Positions 55,101-62,741 of a stretch of DNA of 64,000 nt are shown piece after piece. The stretch is from Heloderma charlesbogerti. Taxonomy: Eukaryota; Chordata; Lepidosauria; Squamata; Helodermatidae. Every line of letters begins with the position of its first letter. The first letter of the stretch is position 1. The notes under the pieces are model-generated. The model had not been told where the DNA came from, did no database searches, and was given only the letters and a program-made list of their open reading frames with translations. The position numbers and the translations under genes are program-made. Where the stretch lies: contig JANEZZ010001676.1 in assembly GCA_026122225.1 (NCBI GenBank), positions 62,001 to 126,000 of the forward strand. Direction: 5' to 3'.

Positions 55101-58100
55101 TGTACCCCAGTACTGCTTTCCCCTCCCTTTTATTGACTATGAGTGCTACTCCATTTCTTCTAAGGGATTCCTGCCCACAGTAGTAGAGATAATGGTCACC
55201 TGAATTAAATTCGCCCATGCCTGTCCATTTTAGTTTGCTGATTCCCAAGATGTCGATGTTCCATCTTGGCATCTCATGTTTGACCACCTCCAGCTTACCT
55301 CGATTCATTGATCTTACATTCCAGGTTCCTAAACAATATTGTTCTTTACAGCACCGGACACATCCACAGCTGAGTGTCCTTTTGGCGTTGGCCCAGCCGC
55401 TTCACTCTTTCTGGCGCTACTTGGAAATTCCCTCTGCTCTTCCCCAGTAGTATATTGGACACCTTCCGACCTGAGGGGCTCATCTTCCGGCGTCATCTCT
55501 TTTAGCCTTGTGATACGTTCCATGGGGTTTTCTTGGCAAGAATACTGGAGTGGGTTGCCATTTCCTTCTCCAGCGGACCACATTTTGTCAGAACTCTCCG
55601 CCATGACCTGTCCGTCTTGGGTGGCCCTGCACGGCATAGCTTATGGCTTCACTGAGTTACGCAAGCCCCTTCGCCACAACAAGGCAGTGATCCATGAAGG
55701 GGAGTTTGAACAGTATAAGACAATAAATAATTTAAACACCTAAAAACATATTAAACTATTAAACAAGCTAAAACCAGTTAAAATCTAAAACAATAAAACA
55801 GTTAAAACAATAAAATAAATCAGATATGAGGCTCTCTACTCTCCAGGGCCCAAGAAGCAGGTGTGTGTGTGTTTAGCTTTCTACTCCTGGTTTGCTTCAA
55901 AATGTGCTGCTTCTGGCTTAACACTCAGACACAGCTCTTTGCCCCCTCATTTTAAATCAAGGGCCAAATTCAATTTTGGAGAAGCTCTCAGGGGCTGCAT
56001 TCTAGTGGTAAGTGGAGCAAAAAGGGTGGGGCCAAAGGCAAATGGGCAGGGCCAAAAATAGCCAGCGTATTGTGGCTTCAAGCTCTTTCTGCCAGTAACT
56101 CAGCCTTGGGAGAGGCATTTCAACCTTTCAGAATGGGGAAAATACCTGTGCAAAAGCATGAGAAACACCAGGCAGTCAGGTGAAAGGAGTCAGGGGAAGG
56201 GGGCATGGCCATCTGAGAACCAGGGAGGCCTGTTCTATACCGCCAGCCACTTCTCCTGGCAGAGGGGAAAGACAGAACAGGGACTCCCACAGAGTTCATC
56301 TTTTGGAGATGCTAAGAGAAATGTTCAACTGAAAGGAGGAGCAGCAGCAAGTAGCTGCTGCCTGGCTGGGGGCTGAATGCTCCAGGTACCACGGGATGCT
56401 TAGGTAGTCACGGGATGCTATAAACATACATTGCTGTACTTCAGCAGTTCATGTCACAGCTGCCTCTGTTGCTTGAAAGAGGAAACCCTGTCCATGGGTC
56501 GCAGGATAACACAACTGATTTACACAACTCTTGCTTTTCCTCCAATAAGAGCGGATTGTTATGTTCTATCAGGATATTTCATCACCTTTTTATCACCTCC
56601 GGTAGCAGAAGCCAATCCGAACGTGCAAGGCTGACCAGTAGAGTCTGGCGCTGTGCCCACCTAGGAAATTGCCTCTACTGCTGTCACATGCAGTTGCAGT
56701 GATTACATCTATTTGAGATGCCAACTGAGGGTCACAATCATAAACGTACTAACTTGTGCCTAAATATGGTGCGAGTCACAGTGGGGCACACCCATGAGTT
56801 AATGGGTTTGGAAATGGGTTCCAAAGTCCCGGAGAATTGCTATGACAGCTTACCCCCGCTTGGTGCTCTCTAAATGTGTTGGATTACAAGTCTCATCATG
56901 CCCTGGGGATAATGATGAGAGCTGTAGTCCAATGTATCTGACTGGGAGAGAGAATGGGTAATATCAACATTGTCAACACATTTTAACACATTAAACTGAA
57001 ATGTAATACACATTAGAAAATCTTAGAACTAGACATTTTTATCTAGCTTTGGTAAATGTTGGAGATGTCAAGATTATAATGCTGGATTTCTGCACATGTG
57101 GTAGAAGTGATATAATGCAAGAATATTGGGAAGAGATTTTAGAAGACATTAAAGGAAGTATAGACAACGTATTAGAATATACACTACAGGTCATGCTATT
57201 AAATGAACTCAGAAACCGTGTGAAGAACAGAATAAAACAGAAAATAGTGGTGAGCAATTTATTAGCAGGAGCATCAGAAAGAGTGATTAAGAAACCAGCA
57301 ATCGATGAATATTATGGAAGGGAATGTTAATATGGTGAAGAACCTCCCAGCTGAGAGGCTGGGAGAAACAGTACCTGGATCGACTGCCTGAGAAAGAGCT
57401 GTGCCTGGAAGAGCGACTAGAGTAGGAGCTGTACGAGGAAGATCTGGAACGCGATCGTGAAGAACCAGATCCGGAATAGGAGGAGGAGCGAGATGATGAC
57501 CTGAAAGGAAAAGAGCGGGCAGGGGACAACTTAAGAACTTGCAAGCTCCATCCGTTCAAAAGCTCCTCTCACCCCCTTGAGAATCTTCTAGATCAGAGGT
57601 AGACAACCTGGTGCCCTCCAGATGTTTTGGACTACAACTCCCATCAGCCTCAACCAGCATGGTCAATGTCAGGGATTATGGCCGTCCAAAACATATGGAC
57701 GACACTGAGTTGTCTACCCCTGTTCTAGTCTCAACACCAGGTCCAAGCTCTGCTGTACCCCATCCTTAGAGACTACCTTCCCAAAGGCCTGGGCTGCTTC
57801 ACCTTGCCACTCAGTCCCAACATGCCACACTAATAGCTTAACTGCCCTTCCTTAGCAGAAAATTAGAGCGATCTGCCCTGACCCTCTCACTGGGTCAGAC
57901 ACTGGGTTGTTCACAACCCACCCCCTTCCCAGTGCTGCATTCCCAAACCATGTACTCTATTTCCCTCATCTCTAGCTAAACTTGCTCCTCTACCAGAAAC
58001 ACTTCTCCTACTGGGAGTGAGTTCTGGTAGCCATCCTGGAAGGATGCCATCCCATGGTGAAGTGGTGAAAGAGGGAAGGGCCATAGCTTGGTAGCAGAGC

Positions 58101-58492
58101 CCCTGCTTTGCATGTGGAAGGTCCCAGGTTCGATCCCTGGCATCTCCAGGTAGGGCAGGGAAAACTCCTGCTTGAACCCCTGGAGAGAAGTTGCCAGTCA
58201 CTGTCAACAGTACTTGGCTAGATGGACCAAGGGTCTGACTCAATAGAAGGCAGCTTCCTAGGTTCCTATGGTAGCCCTCTTGGGCTTGTACCTTGAAGAA
58301 CCCGAGCCAGAAGCAGATGAGGCTGAGGTTTTCCGGCGCCTGCGAGCACGGCTGGGTGAGGCGGACATTCCATGCTTCTTTTTTGGAGATTTTGATCGGC
58401 GCCAAGGGTCCTTCCACTCATCTGCTCTCTTGGACTGAGAAGGGGTGGTTGTGGTTGCCTCCTTCTCCTTCTTTGGTGGCTCAGGCTGACGG
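36921..58492 (-). CDS. ZC3H18: ZC3H18 (NHN1), last ten coding exons, 5' partial
   Basis: ZC3H18 is a nuclear CCCH zinc-finger protein that links the cap-binding/ARS2 complex to RNA exosome targeting and mRNA export. Exons (58492-58292, 57500-57375, 50549-50448, 48078-47935, 47152-47006, 46593-46433, 43962-43766, 42053-41954, 40321-40225, 37125-36921) join to 1480 bases, 492 codons plus TAG, with every intron phase consistent and GT/AG at each border. Readable order: RQPEPPKKE...KRADEWKDPWRR, long Arg/Ser repeats (YSGSGSSRSRSRSSSYSSYS), Pro/Lys linker, second Arg/Ser block, SADSEDMYADLASPVSSASS, HKEIKLTLLNK, and the C-terminus SRREELLKQLKAVEDAIARK. These match the human C-terminal half closely. 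The CCCH finger and Arg/Glu-rich region lie beyond 64000. ZC3H18 lies next to IL17C in human as well. Confidence 0.95.
38363..38550 (+). mobile_element. CR1-clade LINE 3' end
   Basis: CTGGAGGTACTGAAGCGGAG, GCTGGATGGCCA, GAGCAGGAGGTTGGACTAGA, TGATCTCTGAGGTC: the CR1 C-terminus and 3'UTR, opposite in direction to ZC3H18. Confidence 0.75.
39603..39877 (+). mobile_element. MITE-like element, family M, copy 4, with both termini
   Basis: Terminal inverted repeats CATGGGTGCAGAAACTCTGG and GAGGTTCTGCACCCCTG enclose the family blocks (GTGGTTTCCCAGCTTTAGTG, CCCCTTTTGCCTTTGGCCCC). Flanks TTTTACAG and CTCTACAG could be a diverged 8-base duplication, as hAT elements make. Confidence 0.75.
40225..40321 (-). 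CDS. ZC3H18: ZC3H18 coding exon (second last)
   Basis: Acceptor CTGTCCCAG, donor AA|GTGAGT. Encodes PRDRKPAARLSSPKQERQRG, PNPKSSPAQADK. Basic, low-complexity linker. Confidence 0.92.
40455..40566. repeat. foldback repeat, family F
   Basis: CTTCCCCAACCTGGTGCCCT ... TATTGGACTACAACTC pairs with GCTTGTAGTCCAACACTTCT ... CCAGGTTGGGGAAG. Confidence 0.8.
40745..40935 (-). repeat. MIR-like SINE, antisense
   Basis: Order and text match an inverted MIR: AGAGCACTTTAAATGCTTGA, CAACAACCCTGTAAGGAAGG, TTATTATCTCCATGCTG, then a GAGTTCACAGCAGGGGCGAG part. An ancient amniote SINE. Confidence 0.7.
40936..41953. other. ZC3H18: ZC3H18 intron with an LINE-tail remnant
   Basis: An L2-like tail at about 41395-41515 (GATGGGTGTTAGAAGGACGG, TAAATAAATACATGCATAC). 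Nothing else recognised. Confidence 0.5.
41954..42053 (-). CDS. ZC3H18: ZC3H18 coding exon
   Basis: Acceptor GTTTTTTAG, donor GAG|GTGAGG. Encodes AADKGGSRKRFEPSDKDRQA, SPPAKRINLSPDRG, close to the human sequence. Confidence 0.94.
42782..42850. repeat. foldback repeat, family F, half copy
   Basis: CTCCAACCTGGCACCCTCCA, GATGTATTGGGCTGCAACTC, CCAGCATGCCCCAGGCAGC; right arm absent. Confidence 0.6.
42990..43204 (-). repeat. tRNA-derived SINE, antisense
   Basis: Inverse of the SINE at 58055: TCCATTGAGCCCAGTATTAC, CTACTCTGGCCGTCAGCAGC, then the head (GAAAGCATGCCTTCTGCCAC, TGAGCTATGG). Confidence 0.75.
43205..43420 (-). mobile_element. MITE-like element, family M, copy 5
   Basis: Inverse family order: GGCTAAAAATACCAGTCTAT, TTTAGCGCAAAGCTCTT, CAGTAAAAGCTGGGAAACCA, ending GCCTGAGGTTCTGCACCCCT. 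Confidence 0.7.
43766..43962 (-). CDS. ZC3H18: ZC3H18 coding exon
   Basis: Acceptor CTTTTTAG, donor AAG|GTGAGT. Encodes KEEKRKREAAAQPAKPAKP, a Gln/Pro tract (QQPPPPQQPPQPQP) and the conserved HKEIKLTLLNK. The Pro/Gln tract is richer than in the human exon. Confidence 0.95.
44172..44285. repeat. foldback repeat, family F
   Basis: GGTCCTCCAGATGTTGTTGG, ACTGCAACTCCCATCATC pairs with GCTGATGGGAGCTGCAGTCC, AACATCTGGAG. Confidence 0.8.
44830..45018. repeat. long palindrome, 80-base arms
   Basis: Left arm 44830-44913 (GGTGGCTCCGATGTCAGCGG, CCGGGTTTCAGTCAGAAC) pairs with right arm 44923-45018. The right arm carries a 10-base internal duplication (TTCTGACAGG). The centre is GGGTGCTCCACACC. Likely a nonautonomous DNA transposon. 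Confidence 0.85.
45205..45590 (+). mobile_element. L2-type LINE 3' end, decayed
   Basis: CTTTTCTGCAGTGGCCCCAA, CACAGAATGCCCTTGCCAGA, T-rich 3'UTR and terminal TATAGGGCGATTCATAAATC followed by (ATC)n. Confidence 0.7.
45596..45960 (+). mobile_element. L1-clade LINE ORF2 C-terminal fragment
   Basis: The frame reads KSIYFPLWWECPQIQRFWML, VHREIMTIT, with the L1 ORF2 C-terminal pattern (H/Y-x-x-W-x-C-P-x-I-x-x-F-W). Downstream frames are broken. Confidence 0.75.
46141..46195. repeat. simple repeat (TTTG)n/(ATTTC)n
   Basis: TTTGTTTGTTTGTTTG followed by CATTTCATTTCATTTC. Confidence 0.9.
46433..46593 (-). CDS. ZC3H18: ZC3H18 coding exon
   Basis: The acceptor follows a very C-rich tract (CCCCCACCCCCATCAG); donor G|GTAGGC. 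Encodes SLSVSSVSSVSSASSSSSS, then SADSEDMYADLASPVSSASS, RSPTPAQQKKER. Confidence 0.95.
47006..47152 (-). CDS. ZC3H18: ZC3H18 coding exon, Arg/Ser-rich
   Basis: Acceptor CGTTGCAG, donor AG|GTGCGA. Encodes RRTISCSASGSGSSYSGSSS, then RSRSLSRSLSRSRSTSASIS, PSPSGSRKSR. The first half matches the human exon; the second half is a longer Arg/Ser extension than in the human form I recall. Confidence 0.9.
47935..48078 (-). CDS. ZC3H18: ZC3H18 coding exon, Pro/Ala-rich
   Basis: Acceptor ACTTTGACAG, donor AG|GTGGGT. Encodes DKTVKKPPAPPAPPPAAKAP, then PEPPKPGDSREARRKERQTR, APPRR. Confidence 0.94.
48983..49050. repeat. foldback repeat, family F, half copy
   Basis: CCTTCCACAACCTGGAGCCC, TCCAGATGTGTTGGACTACA, AGTCCCAGCATGCCCCAG. 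Confidence 0.65.
49075..49170. repeat. hairpin element, about 40-base arms
   Basis: TTCCTATGCATGTATAGACA and AAAGTCCTACAACTCCCAGC pair with GCTGGGAGCTGTAGGAC and TGTCTAAACCTGCATAGGA. A related half is at 7275-7365 in the IL17C intron. Confidence 0.8.
49690..49905 (+). repeat. tRNA-derived SINE
   Basis: GGGCTGCAGTGGTTAGAGTG, GTGGACTCGG, box B-like AGGTTCAAAACCC, CCATGAAACTCACC, CAGGGTTGTTGTCAGGATAA, tail TATACAATGTCATAATAATG. Confidence 0.8.
50448..50549 (-). CDS. ZC3H18: ZC3H18 coding exon
   Basis: Acceptor TGATTTTGCAG, donor GG|GTAAGA. Encodes SRSFSSSPSPSPTPSPHKPP, PKAKGEPAVPAGKG, very close to human. Confidence 0.95.
50550..51104. other. ZC3H18: ZC3H18 intron, nothing recognised
   Basis: AT-rich unique sequence. 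An 84-codon open frame at 50739-50993 has no recognisable homology. Confidence 0.4.
51105..51630 (-). mobile_element. CR1-clade LINE 3' end, antisense
   Basis: The - strand frame reads KLERVQRRATKMIRRLETKP, YEERQKELGMFSLEKKRLRG, FRLNFRKNFLTVRAIRQWNQ. The terminal motif CATAGAATAGTAGGGTTGGA (51113 on) is the inverse of the CR1 3' end. Confidence 0.92.
51631..52518. other. ZC3H18: ZC3H18 intron
   Basis: Mostly unique. The last 25 bases (GATCTCAGGGCGGCATACAG) are an antisense L2-type tail that continues at 55715 beyond the BovB insertion. Confidence 0.5.
52519..55714 (-). mobile_element. BovB (RTE clade) LINE, near full length, copy 2
   Basis: Spans 55702 to 52531 on the - strand, same direction as ZC3H18. 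Flanked by a perfect 12-base duplication AGTTTGAACAGT (52519-52530; 55703-55714). It inserted into an older L2-type tail. An open frame of 370 codons (53655-52543) covers the reverse transcriptase with LRYADDTTL and the complete C-terminus (WLDSITEAMN ... KSRTRLND). Upstream the frame is broken: TGA in place of a Leu/Arg codon after AGF (about 53703), and the same TGA after MISV/TISV as copy 1 (about 55070). Not autonomous. Confidence 0.96.
55715..55957. repeat. remainder of antisense L2-type tail, then unique intron
   Basis: AACAATAAAACAGTTAAAAC-type text to about 55820, then unlabelled sequence. Confidence 0.5.
55958..56240 (-). mobile_element. MITE-like element, family M, copy 6
   Basis: GGGCCAAATTCAATTTTGGA, GAAGCTCTCAGGGGCTGCAT, GGGGCCAAAGGCAAATGGGC, GAGAGGCATTTCAACCTTTC, AGAATGGGGAAAATACC in inverse family order. 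Confidence 0.75.
56241..56855. other. ZC3H18: ZC3H18 intron, nothing recognised
   Basis: Unique sequence. Confidence 0.4.
56858..56955. repeat. foldback repeat, family F, diverged
   Basis: CTTGGTGCTCTCTAAATGTG, TTGGATTACAAGTCTCATCA pairs with TGATGAGAGCTGTAGTCCAA. Confidence 0.65.
57040..57335 (+). mobile_element. probable L1-clade ORF2 C-terminal remnant
   Basis: An open frame (57049-57330) reads YWEEILEDIKGSIDNVLEYT and VSNLLAGASERVIKKPAIDE, YYG, recalling the W/EEI...LL-x-A-x-x-x-I-x-x-x-W...EE end of L1 ORF2. Only partial similarity can be seen by eye. Confidence 0.45.
57375..57500 (-). CDS. ZC3H18: ZC3H18 coding exon, Arg/Ser-rich
   Basis: Acceptor TTTCCTTTCAG, donor AG|GTACTG. Encodes SSRSSSYSGSGSSRSRSRSS, SYSSYSSRSSRHSSFSGSRS, essentially identical to human. 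Confidence 0.97.
57597..57725. repeat. foldback repeat, family F, intact arms
   Basis: AGAGGTAGACAACCTGGTGC, CCTCCAGATGTTTTGGACTA pairs with GGCCGTCCAAAACATATGGA, CTGAGTTGTCTACCCCTG. Terminal inverted repeats of about 18 bases. Confidence 0.8.
58055..58272 (+). repeat. tRNA-derived SINE, complete
   Basis: Box A-like TAGCTTGGTAGCAGAGC and a perfect box B core GGTTCGATCCC (58126-58140), then CCTGGCATCTCCAGGTAGG, AGTTGCCAGTCACTGTCAAC, GATGGACCAAGGGTCTGACT, CAATAGAAGGCAGCTTCC. It ends 20 bases from the ZC3H18 exon at 58292, on the intron side of its splice donor. Confidence 0.9.
58292..58492 (-). CDS. ZC3H18: ZC3H18 coding exon, first one inside the window
   Basis: Acceptor TCTGTCTTCCAG, donor AG|GTACAA. 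Encodes RQPEPPKKEKEATTTTPSQS, KRADEWKDPWRRSKSPKKK, ASPSRARRRRKTSASSASGS. The first base completes a codon of the exon beyond the window. Confidence 0.96.
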
Positions 58493-58857
58493 CTGGAAGA
58501 CAGAGAGAAAAGAGGATTAGGTGGGGAGAAGGCTGGCTGTGGGCCACCCAGTGGCTCAGGGCTCCCACTCTTGTCCTGCTCTTTGAGATGCAGCCAAATG
58601 CAAAAGGTGAGCTTAATACTGGGGAAGTAGCTAATAATGTCCAGATGATTATTATTTTATATCCTGCTTTTCTTAAAATCATTCCGAGTGGCTTTCAAAA
58701 ACAGAAACAAAAAAAAGGTATAATCTAATATGAAAGCAGTACAAATAAAGAGTAAAAACAGCAAGAAAACTTAAACACAGCTGTCATAAAAAGAACTGAA
58801 CAGCAACAGTTCTTTAGAAACACAACTAAGCCTTAACAGCCTGTTGGGATAGAAACA

Positions 58858-60778
58858 TCTTCAATTGACATGGAAGAACAGACAGCTCATGACAAATCAA
58901 ATGCACAGTTACAAGATGGGGGATATATGGCTCAACAACACTACAAGCGAGAAGGATCTTGGAATTGTTGTAGATCACAGACTGTATATGAGCCAACAAT
59001 GTGATGTGGCTGCAAAAAAGGCAAATGCTATTTTGGGCTGCATTAATAGAAGCATAGCTTCCAAATCCTGGGAAGTACTAGTCCCCCTCTACTCAGCACT
59101 GGTTAGGCCTCACCTGGAGTACTGTGTCCAGTTCTGGACACAGTATGTCCAGTTCTGGACATTTTAAGAAGGATGCAGACAAACTGGAGAAGTTTCAGAG
59201 CAGGGCAGCAAAGACGATCAGAGGACTGGAAATAAAGCCCTATGAAGAGAGGCTGAAAGAACTGGACAATGTTTAGCCTCGAGAAGAGAAGACTGAGGGG
59301 AGATATGATAGCACTCTTCAAGTCCTTGAAAGGTTGTCACAGAGAGGAAGGCCAGGATCTCTTCTTGATCATCCCAGAGTGCAGGACAGGGAACAATGGG
59401 CTCAAGTGACAGGAAGCCAGATTCCGGCTGAACTTCCTGTCCGGCAGGTACCAGAGGGTAGCACTGGGAGAGGAGGTTTCGGACCCGTGGCCACTCACTT
59501 GTGGGGTGCCACAGGGTTCCATCCTCTCTCCGATGCTATTTAACATCTATGTGAAGCCGCTGGGGGCTATCATCAGGAGGTTTGGGGTGCAGTGTCATCA
59601 ATATGCGGATGACACGCAGCTCTACCTCTCATTCAAATCTTCACCAAGGTTGGCCGTAGAATCCCTGTCCAAATGTCTGGAGATGGTGAGTGGCTGGATG
59701 GGGAGGAATAAGCTGAAGCTGAACCCTGACAAGACCGAGGTACTTTTGGTGGGAGACAAGAGGAGGCTGGGGGATGTTGACCTGGTGTTGAATGGGGTAC
59801 GGCTACCCTTGAAAGACCAGGTCCGCAGCCTGGGGGTCATTTTGGACTCCCAGCTGTCCATGGAGGCTCGGGTGTCAGCTGTGAGCCGGACAGCGCTGTA
59901 TCAACTCCATCTGATACGGGGGCTGCGCCCCTTCCTTCCCGACCATCTGCTCCCATCGGTAGTACATGCCCTGGTCTCCTCTCGTTTAGACTACTGTAAT
60001 GCGCTCTACGTGGGGTTACCCTTGAAGATGGTTCGGAAGCTGCAGCTGGTACAGAACGTGGCGGCTCGCCTGATTAAAGGCAGCTGCTGGCGAGATCACA
60101 TCACTCCAGTGCTGAAGGAGTTGCACTGGTTACCAGTTGTTTTCTGGGCCAAATTCAAGGTGTTGGTTTTGACCTTTAAAACCCTATATGGTTCCGGCCC
60201 AGCCTATCTTAAGGAGCACCTCCAGCAGCACCAGACAGGCCGCTTAAAAAGATCAGCCTCAGATGGCCTTCTCTCTGTCCCATCAGCCAGGACAGCTAGA
60301 CTGGTGGGGACGAGGGAGAGGGCCTTTTCTGTAGTGGCCCCCACTCTGTGGAACTCCCTCCCCAGGGAACTCCGTCATGCCCCCTCTTTAATGAGCTTCC
60401 GTCGTGCATTAAAAACGTGGCTGTTCAGGCAGGCATTTGGGGTGGGTTAGGGTATTTTAGAAAATGTTTTTATTGTAGAATTTTATTGTTTTATTGTATG
60501 TTGTACATCGCCCAGAGTGGCTGGGTGACCAGCCAGATGGGCGATTAATAAATTAAATAATAAATAAATAAACTTCAGGAAAAACGTCCTGACTGTTAGA
60601 GCAATATGACAATGGAACCAATTACCTGGGGAGGTGGTGGGCTCTCCCACACTGGAGGCATTCAAGACGAGGCTGTACAGCCATCTGTCAGGGATGCTTT
60701 GACTTAGATTCCTGCATTGAGCAGGGGGTTGGACTCAATGGCCTTGTAGGCTCCTTCCAACCCTACTATTCTATGATC
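58858..60778 (+). mobile_element. CR1-clade LINE 3' part, split by an L2 insertion
   Basis: Left part 58858-59438 encodes SEKDLGIVVDHRLYMSQQCD, PLYSALVRPHLEYCVQFWT and the start of the C-terminal region. Right part 60578-60778 continues with AAAAACGTCCTGACTGTTAG to the 3' end GGTTGGACTCAATGGCCTTG, CAACCCTACTATTCTATGAT. A short duplication of GTCCAGTTCTGGACA lies at 59128-59160. Confidence 0.92.
59439..60577 (+). mobile_element. L2-clade LINE, 5' truncated, uninterrupted ORF end
   Basis: Inserted into the CR1 above. CR1 text AACTTCCTG is left of the junction and AACTTCAGG right of it, a possible 6-9 base duplication. The frame is open from the junction to the stop at 60448-60450: CGVPQGSILSPMLFNIYVKP, catalytic QYADDTQLYLSF (59599-59634), FNIY, SSRLDYCNALYVGL, LWNSLPRELRHAPSL. 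The 3'UTR ends GGGCGATTAATAAATTAAAT with (AAATAAAT)n. About 340 codons of the reverse transcriptase C-terminal half; no endonuclease, so not autonomous. Confidence 0.94.
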
Positions 60779-61162
60779 TCTGTTAGGAGGACATCCCACA
60801 GTTTGGGTGCCATCACCAAGAAGGCTTTTTGTCTTCCACCTGTCCGTCTGATCTCAGGTGGGATAGAGAGGCAGAACCTATGACTTTTATCTTAAAGGTT
60901 GGCCCATTTCATATGGACAGAGCCAGTCCCTAAGATAGCCCTTTCAAGACAAAGGCTTTAAAGCTTCTGCAACTGGGGGCCCGCCAGATGTCTTGGACTA
61001 CAATTCTTATTAGCCCTAGCTGGCAGGCTGCCCTAAAGAGGACAGGCGCAGGTTACCATTAGAAATTTAAACCAAGCTGAGAAACAAATTTGTAGGCAAT
61101 ATAGATGGTATAAAATCAAAGTGACAGGCTGTCATGGCTGGGCCTTAGGAGATGGCTGCAGT

Positions 61163-61325
61163 TTTGACAGGCATTTGGAGTGGGTTAGGGTATTTTAGAA
61201 AATGTGTTTATTGTATAATTTTATTGTTTTAAACTGTTTTATTATATGCTTTGTACAGCGCCCAGAGTGGCTGGGTGACCAGCCAGATGGGCGATTAATA
61301 AATTTAACAAATAAATAAATAAATT
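61163..61325 (+). mobile_element. L2 LINE 3' terminus, same young subfamily
   Basis: GGCATTTGGAGTGGGTTAGG, TATTTTAGAAAATG, GTGGCTGGGTGACCAGCCAG, GGGCGATTAATAAATTTAAC: third copy of the tail seen at 22600 and 60430. Confidence 0.9.
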
Positions 61326-62741
61326 TGACTGTCATTTCCAAACCATTTTTAGAGGCAGCCCCAAGTAAAGAGCATTGCAACAGTTCAGCCTGGAGGTTAC
61401 TAGAGTATGAATGACTGACGTCGGTTCTAGACATGATCCCACTTCTGACAGCACAGGGGCACGATCTGCCGTTCTGTGGTGGGAGATTCAGGGCAGCAAA
61501 AAATCAGGGAAATGGGCAGCCCATTCCACTATTTTTCATGGCTATAGGAACGGCACTCTAGCTTTTCCCTCTTCCCGAATCCTGGCTCCTTCATATCACT
61601 TGGCACCATGGTCTGAAGAGAGCTTTTTACTTTTGGTCATTGCACTGCACTGCTTTGCAAAGCCCTGTTTTATTCCGCTCCAGTGGTGGCAGGCAAAGAG
61701 GGCTAAACCACATGCTATGTTAAATGGATAGTGTGTAGCTGATCCTATACTTTAAAAAAAAAACCTTTAGTGTAATTGCATGGGCCCCTGATCTGGATCG
61801 GGACTACTGCTTGTGGGTAGGGTATGTTAAACCTTCCCACCCAGCTGCTTTTACCTCCTCCCAATTTGACTACAGAAAGAAAAAAAACCCTCCACTAGGG
61901 CCAATGGAGTTTCCCTCCTTTCTTTAGCCCATGTGTGTGGGGAGGGTGAATTTAGTGGGGGGAAATGGCTGGGTGGGAAGGTTTAATCCCCTCCCCCCAC
62001 CTGCACAAGGTGGTCCCAATTTGTACCCCATGCACATGGTGAAAAAAGAGATGATTGGATACACAGCATGCAGAGCCTGTTCCTCTGGAATATTTAAAAC
62101 TTCCCTGCAAAGCACTCTGGGGGTGAAGGGGACGACACCAGAGCACTGCAGAGAATGAAGCAGAAAAACACATTCTATTTCCGCAGATGCTTTTTATGAC
62201 TCAAGCTAATTGAGGGAATTTTACAGATAAGAATGCTTTCTTGTTTAATTAACAATGCAAAACCTCTTTTACTCTTTTGATTTACTACAGCAACAAAAAT
62301 CCCCTTGTGGCTGCATTATCAAGAAGACCAGATCTAAAAGGAAAAGGGCTTGGTGCTACTGCTGCTGGTGGGAATCAGCACAATGATACGATTTTCACAG
62401 ATGAGAAACGCAAAAGCTTTTTGCCACTGGCTGGGGTACTCTTTAGCTTTGCCTGCTGAAGACAGAAAGACTAGGACATGGGCCAGGGTGTGGGGACGGG
62501 GGAAGTGCATATGAATGGCATACCGACTCCAAATCCTATGATTCCTTCCTGTTTGTGTACTTTCCCTCAATCCAAGCCTCTGCTTATTTCTTGCTGCCCC
62601 TTGCCATTAACTAAATTATAAGCACGGGGGGGCGGGGGGGAGGACAGCTAACAATACCATACTACATAATGCATGCCTACAGCTTCCATAGTTATTTGAT
62701 TGCAAGCTCAGATGCCTGGATTTTCTGCCCTAGCCAGTAAC

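Noticed and set aside
58070..58150. tRNA gene (box A and box B present)
   Set aside because: The segment continues into a SINE body repeated elsewhere and lacks a foldable anticodon arm and acceptor stem.
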